Below, one piece after another: positions 5,117-8,241 of a stretch of DNA of 8,241 nt. The notes below the pieces were generated by a model. It was not told the DNA's origin. It was given only the letters and a program-made list of their open reading frames with translations, and made no database searches. Each line of letters starts with the position of its first letter. Within the stretch, counting starts at the first letter, position 1. This DNA comes from GWB1-38-13 sp964608405. GTDB lineage: Bacteria > Patescibacteriota > Microgenomatia > UBA8517. Location of the stretch: assembly GCA_964608405.1 (NCBI GenBank), contig CAZSNC010000025.1:1-8241 (forward strand), given 5' to 3'. The translations under genes and the position numbers were made by a program.

Positions 5117-5851
5117 ATGAAAACAAAAAACTTGATAGTGGTATTTTTTTCGTTGCTGATGTTTATATTTGGGATAAAAACTGCCGATGCTTCTATTGTG
5201 ACAATCGGAAAAGCCGGAGAGGTGAAACTTAACGTATTGTCCGCTGAGGATTCGCTTGGTGATGGAGATGTTATTGCAATTTCCAAGTCATCTGTTGACA
5301 TGGGGGAGGCAGACATGCCGATATCGCTTTTCAGGAAAGACGGAAAGTATATTCTCAACGTTACAGGAAAAGATGGCGAGAAAACATTTGATGTAACCGA
5401 TTACAAGGAAAACGTTCTGGAGATTGAAGACAGGCCTTCAGTTAAAAGAATCGGAATCGGACTTTCGGAGAACCAGTTTTTTATTGAACAAGCTGGGATA
5501 AAAGCCAAAACCTACTTTCAAATCAATATCGAGCCACAAAGATCAAAAATCACAATTCTAACCCCAACGGGTTATAAGTTCTTAACGGTTCTTCCGAAGG
5601 ATGCGGTTGATACGCTAATGAGGTCGAAGTCGATAAGCTCCCTTGGTGAAAGCGGAGCTGTTTCAATTGCCGAAGATCCCGAAGGCAATTTATATTATGA
5701 AATATCCGGGGTAAAACAGGTCGGAATCAAAGATCTATATATGTATGACGCTCCGGTGACGGCAAAGATTTCAGCCGCAAACGGAGAAGTATTGGAAGTT
5801 AATCAGCCAATCTGGCTCAAAATACTTTCGCTTTTTACACTCCAAACATGA
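5117..5851 (+). CDS. Secreted protein of unknown function with Sec signal peptide
   Basis: The 244-residue product begins MKTKNLIVVFFSLLMFIF, a lysine-led n-region and hydrophobic core of a Sec signal peptide. A likely type I cleavage site is ADA|S after residue 25. The mature part is beta-rich with alternating polar and charged stretches, followed by a basic, Ser-rich middle region. No Cys is present after cleavage. The C-terminus (PIWLKILSLFTLQT) is hydrophobic and could be a short membrane or packing segment. I recognise no domain. The GTG at 5081 in the same frame would add 12 residues before the signal peptide and is less likely. Neither start has a clear Shine-Dalgarno or a convincing promoter. 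Three tandem 11-bp repeats precede the gene, and the glutaredoxin operon follows after 37 bp. Confidence 0.7.
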   Translation: MKTKNLIVVFFSLLMFIFGIKTADASIVTIGKAGEVKLNVLSAEDSLGDGDVIAISKSSVDMGEADMPISLFRKDGKYILNVTGKDGEKTFDVTDYKENVLEIEDRPSVKRIGIGLSENQFFIEQAGIKAKTYFQINIEPQRSKITILTPTGYKFLTVLPKDAVDTLMRSKSISSLGESGAVSIAEDPEGNLYYEISGVKQVGIKDLYMYDAPVTAKISAANGEVLEVNQPIWLKILSLFTLQT

Positions 5852-5859
5852 CTTTTGTG

Positions 5860-5880
5860 TGTTATAAATACTGGAAGGGG
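5860..5880 (+). promoter_or_regulatory. Extended -10 promoter and Shine-Dalgarno of the glutaredoxin-TIM-RpiB cluster
   Basis: TGT-TATAAA (5860-5868) predicts a start near 5875. GGAAGGGG (5873-5880) ends eight bases before the ATG at 5889, so it selects that ATG over the GTG at 5880 and the ATG at 5883. The leader would be only about 14 nt. No good -35 was found. Confidence 0.5.
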
Positions 5881-5888
5881 TGATGATA

Positions 5889-6134
5889 ATGAGAGTAACA
5901 ATTTTTTCAACAACTACCTGTCCTTACTGTTTAATGCTCAAAAACTATCTGAAGGAAAAAAATATCGCATTTGAAGAAAAACTTGTCGATTCGGACGATG
6001 CCGCACGTGAGGAAATGCTTGCTGTATCGGGTGGTTTTATGGGAGTCCCCTTCACACTTATTGAAAAAGACGACGGAACAAAAGAGACAATTGTCGGATT
6101 TGATAAAGGAAAATTCGAAGAGATATTTAAGTAG
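5889..6134 (+). CDS. Glutaredoxin-family thiol redox protein (CPYC active site)
   Basis: The 81-residue thioredoxin-fold protein has the dithiol CPYC motif at residues 11-14, after the first strand (RVTIFSTTT). The cis-proline loop (MGVPFTLI) and a C-terminal GFDKGKFEEIF helix complete the fold. Dithiol glutaredoxins reduce disulfides or glutathionylated proteins. In organisms that lack glutathione such small NrdH- or Grx-like proteins may use a thioredoxin reductase or another thiol, and the electron donor here is unknown. ATG 5889 is chosen by Shine-Dalgarno spacing; two upstream in-frame starts add only 2-3 residues. It leads a cluster with TIM (49-bp gap) and RpiB. Confidence 0.85.
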   Translation: MRVTIFSTTTCPYCLMLKNYLKEKNIAFEEKLVDSDDAAREEMLAVSGGFMGVPFTLIEKDDGTKETIVGFDKGKFEEIFK

Positions 6135-6166
6135 GGAAGCGGATACTTGTAATACCTGGTCAAACC

Positions 6167-6175
6167 TGTAATACT
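6167..6175 (+). promoter_or_regulatory. Possible extended -10 box before the TIM gene
   Basis: TGT-AATACT (four of six matches to TATAAT) lies eight bases before the ATG at 6184. TTGTAA at 6147-6152 is a weak -35 candidate. If active it would give TIM and RpiB a nearly leaderless mRNA independent of the glutaredoxin promoter. The absence of a Shine-Dalgarno fits this, but the box is poor. Confidence 0.3.
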
Positions 6176-6183
6176 TTTTAGCA

Positions 6184-6843
6184 ATGCTTCTAGTTAATTT
6201 TAAAACCTACAAAGAATCATCGGGGGCAAATGCGGTAACGCTTGCCAATAGTGTTTTTGAATTATCGAAAACGTATGGAATTCCAGCTGTTGTTTGTCCC
6301 AACACTTTTGATTTGAAAGACATTGCACGGATTTACAGTGGAGGAACTTGGGCACAGCATGTTGACTTTGAGGAGAGGGGAAGGGCAACAGGTTGGCTTC
6401 CCGCAGAGATTTTAAAAGATATTGGTGTAACAGGAGCAGTTCTTAATCATTCCGAGCATAAGTTAGATTTTGAAGATCTTAAAAAAACAGTCGAAAGATT
6501 GAGATATTTGGATTTGAAGATATTGATTTTTGCAGATTCTCTTGAAGAGGCAATTAATGTTTCAGCTCTTACTCCTGACTGGATTGGATATGAACCACCT
6601 GAGCTTGTGGGTTCTTCCGATACGTCGGTGGCAAAATCAAAACCTGAAGTAATCGAGAAGGTTGTGAGTGCGATACCAAACATCCCGATCTTAGTAGGAG
6701 CCGGTGTTAAAAACGCAGAAGACGTAAGGGTGAGCCTTGAGTTGGGTGCAAGAGGAATTGGAGTCGCATCCGGTATTACACTCGCGAAAGATCAAAGAAG
6801 TGCCGTAGAGGATCTTCTTTCGGGGTGGCAGACAAAAACATAG
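6184..6843 (+). CDS. tpiA: Triosephosphate isomerase, archaeal type
   Basis: It interconverts dihydroxyacetone phosphate and glyceraldehyde 3-phosphate in glycolysis and gluconeogenesis. The 219-residue length and its motifs fit the compact archaeal TIM class, rather than the roughly 250-residue bacterial form. NFKTY at 5-9 holds the substrate-binding Asn5 and Lys7. AQHVD is at 57-61. NHSEH at 88-92 holds the catalytic His89. EPPELVG at 137-143 holds the catalytic base Glu137 and the flexible loop. The phosphate-binding end carries GAGVKNAEDV and GVASG. All catalytic residues are present, so the enzyme should be active. The ATG at 6184 has no Shine-Dalgarno, and MLLVNFKTY is the expected family N-terminus. 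RpiB starts six bases after the TAG. An archaeal-type TIM in an otherwise bacterial gene neighbourhood suggests ancient transfer. Confidence 0.93.
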   Translation: MLLVNFKTYKESSGANAVTLANSVFELSKTYGIPAVVCPNTFDLKDIARIYSGGTWAQHVDFEERGRATGWLPAEILKDIGVTGAVLNHSEHKLDFEDLKKTVERLRYLDLKILIFADSLEEAINVSALTPDWIGYEPPELVGSSDTSVAKSKPEVIEKVVSAIPNIPILVGAGVKNAEDVRVSLELGARGIGVASGITLAKDQRSAVEDLLSGWQTKT

Positions 6844-6849
6844 ATTGCC

Positions 6850-7299
6850 ATGAAGGTATTTATAGGAAGTGACCACAGAGGATTTACATTAAAGGAAAAA
6901 ATAACTAAGTGGTTATTTGATTGGGGATATGAATTTATGGATTTGGGAGCCAATGTGTATGATGAGAAGGATGATTACACAAAGTATGCCTCCCAGGTCG
7001 CTTCACTTGTTGTTGAAAATAAAAACTCGCAAGGGATTCTTCTTTGTGGAAGCGGAGTAGGGGTTGATATTGTAGCCAACAAGTTTGACGGAGTAAGAGC
7101 TTCAATCGGGATTGATGCCGAGCAGGTTAAAGGGGGAAGGTCTGATGACGACATGAACATTTTAGTTATTGCCGCGGAGCACACCAGTGAACACGAAGCA
7201 AGAGAAATGATTAAAGCATTTTTAGAAACAAAGTTTGAGGGGAAAGCAAGATACGTAAGAAGACTTGACGAAATTAAAAAGATAGAGGAGAACAACTAA
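6850..7299 (+). CDS. rpiB: Ribose-5-phosphate isomerase B family (RpiB/LacAB) with Asp at the usual His99 position
   Basis: RpiB interconverts ribulose 5-phosphate and ribose 5-phosphate in the non-oxidative pentose phosphate pathway. The 149-residue length equals the E. coli enzyme. SDHRGF at 7-12 holds the phosphate-site Asp8 and His9, and DDYTKYA is at 41-47. CGSGVGVDIVANK at 66-78 holds the catalytic base Cys66. R83 and the NIL and RRLDEI segments also align. E. coli RpiB, recalled from memory, aligns without gaps from Cys66 onward; its ring-opening His99 (in RQHNDTNVL) is Asp99 here (RSDDDMNIL). The enzyme may therefore open the sugar ring differently, accept another phosphosugar, or work with lower efficiency. 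It lies six bases after TIM without its own Shine-Dalgarno, so the two are probably one transcript. The convergent Cys-rich gene ends only eight bases away. Confidence 0.88.
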   Translation: MKVFIGSDHRGFTLKEKITKWLFDWGYEFMDLGANVYDEKDDYTKYASQVASLVVENKNSQGILLCGSGVGVDIVANKFDGVRASIGIDAEQVKGGRSDDDMNILVIAAEHTSEHEAREMIKAFLETKFEGKARYVRRLDEIKKIEENN

Positions 7300-7307
7300 A
7301 AACTTCT

Positions 7308-7505
7308 TTAATTCCACTTTCCCGGTTCCTTATATTCTTTGGGGTTGATACATTCCGAGCCCTCAATAGGTACTACTTTTCTTTGGTACCACTTCACTCC
7401 ACAAATCCGGCGTCTTTTATTCGCTTTTTCAAAATCTTCTTCAATAACCCTTTTAATATTAAGTGGAATAAACCAAATGCAGTCTTTACAGAACCTTTCA
7501 GTCAT
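7308..7505 (-). CDS. Small Cys-rich protein 3 (65 aa), divergent member of the tandem set
   Basis: The product begins MTERFCKDCIWF. It has CxxC at Cys6/Cys9, then Cys35 and Cys52, a four-cysteine pattern suited to one zinc site. The ending ECINPKEYKEP (51-61) parallels the CVNPRKF and CVNKNKF endings of its two upstream neighbours, which suggests a shortened relative. It lacks their DM-GV-H segment and paired RCC. The start is only two bases after the TAG of Cys-rich protein 2 (TAG-TC-ATG), so it is probably translated by reinitiation on the same mRNA. An in-frame ATG at 7550 would overlap that gene by about 40 bases and is less likely. No family recognised. Confidence 0.6.
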   Translation of the reverse strand: MTERFCKDCIWFIPLNIKRVIEEDFEKANKRRRICGVKWYQRKVVPIEGSECINPKEYKEPGKWN

Positions 7506-7507
7506 GA

Positions 7508-7798
7508 CTATGTTTTTGTCCTTGGCGTAAACTTTCTCGGATTTACACAAACACTGTCCTCCTCAGCATCTCGTGGGTATAAGGAAGACCATGATAAACA
7601 ACACCTTTGGATACCTGCGGGTGATGTACATCTGACTCGCTCTTTCGACGTTTCGAGACGTATCAAATCATTATGTTCTACCCCTTTCATATCGTTGAAG
7701 GTATATAAAACTATATTTCTTGTTTGCTCTACTTCCTCGAAGTATGCCTGTCTACCGAATTTACAATTACCGCAAGTTCTCTTTATTTCCTCCGTCAT
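7508..7798 (-). CDS. Small Cys-rich protein 2 (96 aa), paralog of protein 1
   Basis: The product begins MTEEIKRTCGNCKFG. The cysteines are Cys9-x2-Cys12, Cys57, Cys66-Cys67 and Cys84. It shares with protein 1 an N-terminal CGxC(K/R)F, a conserved Y/Y pair, DMKGVEH at 36-42, RCC at 65-67 and CVNPRKFTPR at 84-93, in the same order and over the same 96-residue length. There is no signal peptide or membrane helix, so it is probably a cytoplasmic zinc-binding protein. An in-frame ATG at 7843 is rejected because the promoter lies between it and 7798. A consensus promoter puts transcription at the start codon, and the GGAGG at codons 3-4 is inside the gene. No known family recognised. Confidence 0.75.
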   Translation of the reverse strand: MTEEIKRTCGNCKFGRQAYFEEVEQTRNIVLYTFNDMKGVEHNDLIRLETSKERVRCTSPAGIQRCCLSWSSLYPRDAEEDSVCVNPRKFTPRTKT

Positions 7799-7834
7799 GC
7801 CACCGATTGTAGAAGTGTCTGTTAATAATGTCAA
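7799..7834 (-). promoter_or_regulatory. Consensus sigma-70 promoter for Cys-rich protein 2, leaderless
   Basis: On the minus strand TTGACA (7834-7829), a 17-bp spacer and TACAAT (7811-7806) are followed by seven bases and the ATG at 7798. This is the strongest promoter in the window and places transcription at the start codon. It shows that the gene has its own promoter, separate from its upstream paralog. Confidence 0.85.
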
Positions 7835-7857
7835 CAATAACAATTTGGGGGATGTAA

Positions 7858-8148
7858 TTAGTTTTTTGGCTCAACTTCCCTTGGTTGAAATTTATTTTTG
7901 TTTACACAAGGAACTTCTTCGTGAACGATCTTAACATGCCGATTACTTAGGCCCGGACAACATCTATAAAAAGCAATTGGGTTATGTTTCGTAACTTCTA
8001 CTTCTCCGAGGGGTTTATCAATAATTTTTTTTATATGCTTAACCCCTTCCATATCGTAATATGTCAGAGAAGTTGTTTCTGTCGTTTCAACAGTTCTTTC
8101 TAAATAAAGGGTTGCTGCAAACCTGCATTCTCCACAAAGATTATTCAT
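7858..8148 (-). CDS. Small Cys-rich protein 1 (96 aa), first of a tandem family
   Basis: The product begins MNNLCGECRFAATLYL. The cysteines are Cys5-x2-Cys8, Cys63-Cys64 and Cys81, and the shared motifs DMEGVKH (32-38), YRCC (61-64) and CVNKNKFQPR (81-90) tie it to protein 2. The central 20-60 stretch is Thr/Glu/Ile-rich and variable between the copies. The Cys pattern suggests a zinc site made of an N-terminal CxxC knuckle and C-terminal RCC/CVN cysteines. There is no export signal. Its TAA is 59 bp from the next start, and that gap holds the promoter of protein 2. I recognise no family; a nucleic-acid or protein-binding role would be a guess. Confidence 0.75.
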   Translation of the reverse strand: MNNLCGECRFAATLYLERTVETTETTSLTYYDMEGVKHIKKIIDKPLGEVEVTKHNPIAFYRCCPGLSNRHVKIVHEEVPCVNKNKFQPREVEPKN

Positions 8149-8184
8149 GGGTGGAATTATAGTTTAGTAAATAGAGAGAGTCAA
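8149..8184 (-). promoter_or_regulatory. Near-consensus sigma-70 promoter for Cys-rich protein 1, leaderless
   Basis: On the minus strand TTGACT (8184-8179), a 17-bp spacer and TATAAT (8161-8156) are followed by seven bases (TCCACCC) and the ATG at 8148. The geometry is identical to that of the protein 2 promoter: same spacer, same -10-to-ATG distance, no Shine-Dalgarno. Confidence 0.85.
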
Positions 8185-8240
8185 TAATTTGTACGGGCTC
8201 GGTACATATTCGACATTCCTCCTTTCTGAATAAGGTAGTC
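8181..8240 (-). CDS. C-terminal end of an off-window gene, or a Shine-Dalgarno-led 11-codon mini-ORF
   Basis: On the minus strand the frame is open from the window edge to a TGA at 8183-8181, which lies within the -35 box of Cys-rich protein 1. It could be the last 19 residues of an upstream gene (ending MYRARTNY). AAAGGAGG lies just before ATG TCG AAT ATG in the same frame, one base from the first ATG and ten from the second, so a peptide of 8-11 residues could be initiated here. The sequence beyond the window would decide between these. Confidence 0.25.
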   Translation of the reverse strand, partial: DYLIQKGGMSNMYRARTNY

Positions 8241-8241
8241 G

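Noticed and set aside
5044..5358. 104-codon minus-strand frame opposite the start of the secreted protein
   Set aside because: It covers the signal peptide coding region on the other strand and is Ser/Ile rich with no recognisable domain. The plus-strand gene has a clear signal peptide.
6975..7295. 106-codon minus-strand frame opposite RpiB
   Set aside because: It is the antisense of a clear RpiB homolog and very Ser-rich, a typical mirror frame.
7383..7934. 183-codon plus-strand open frame antisense to the Cys-rich genes
   Set aside because: It has no ribosome binding site or promoter, and its composition (Ser, Phe and Asn rich) is not convincing. It runs opposite three genes that have shared motifs, two of them with consensus promoters. 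It is a shadow of those genes.
1..8241. CRISPR array, insertion sequence ends, rRNA genes, riboswitches
   Set aside because: There are no regularly spaced repeats apart from the three 11-bp units, no transposase or terminal inverted repeats, no rRNA segments, and no recognisable riboswitch core. The cobalamin (B12) box was looked for upstream of the DUF4430 gene and not seen.

Overview
The window most resembles a small-genome bacterium of the Candidate Phyla Radiation (Patescibacteria, possibly Microgenomates). This is inference from gene content, not a phylogenetic placement. The signs are compact AT-rich DNA, many short uncharacterised membrane or secreted proteins, a half-size (6-TM) MFS protein, a VIT/CCC1 protein without its cytoplasmic metal-binding domain, a tRNA without encoded CCA, an archaeal-type triosephosphate isomerase, and genes separated by very short gaps.

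Layout. 1-1149 (+) is the 5'-truncated remainder of a large serine recombinase, probably the edge of an integrated element. It overlaps tail-to-tail with a 185-aa MFS-like protein (1123-1680, -). tRNA-Asn(GTT) follows (1745-1816, -). About 420 bases then contain no confident gene, only a weak small plus-strand ORF bracketed by a possible promoter and terminator. A divergent pair comes next: a four-helix membrane protein (2238-2582, -) and a zinc-finger/DUF5655-like protein (2650-3066, +). A two-gene minus-strand operon (3139-4190) encodes a membrane-anchored DUF4430 protein, translationally coupled to a DUF6580/ECF S-component-like membrane protein. Divergent from it are a VIT/CCC1 transporter and a 62-aa two-helix membrane protein (4310-5041, +). 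After three tandem 11-bp repeats comes a secreted protein of unknown function (5117-5851, +). A metabolic cluster follows (5889-7299, +): glutaredoxin, archaeal-type TIM and RpiB. Three small Cys-rich proteins lie on the minus strand (7308-8148). The two upstream ones are clear 96-residue paralogs, each behind its own near-consensus sigma-70 promoter.

The most striking pattern is regulatory. At seven or eight genes a -10 box, often with an extended TGn, lies only 6-10 nt from the start codon, and these starts lack a Shine-Dalgarno sequence. This is the signature of leaderless mRNAs. The 62-aa protein downstream of VIT instead has a strong AAAGGAGGTG, and the other internal genes are tightly packed or overlapping.

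TIM and RpiB link lower glycolysis and the non-oxidative pentose phosphate pathway, and the glutaredoxin in the same cluster is a thiol redox protein. The DUF4430/DUF6580 pair looks like a ligand-capture and membrane-permease unit whose substrate cannot be told from sequence. The Cys-rich trio is the best candidate here for an undescribed protein family.
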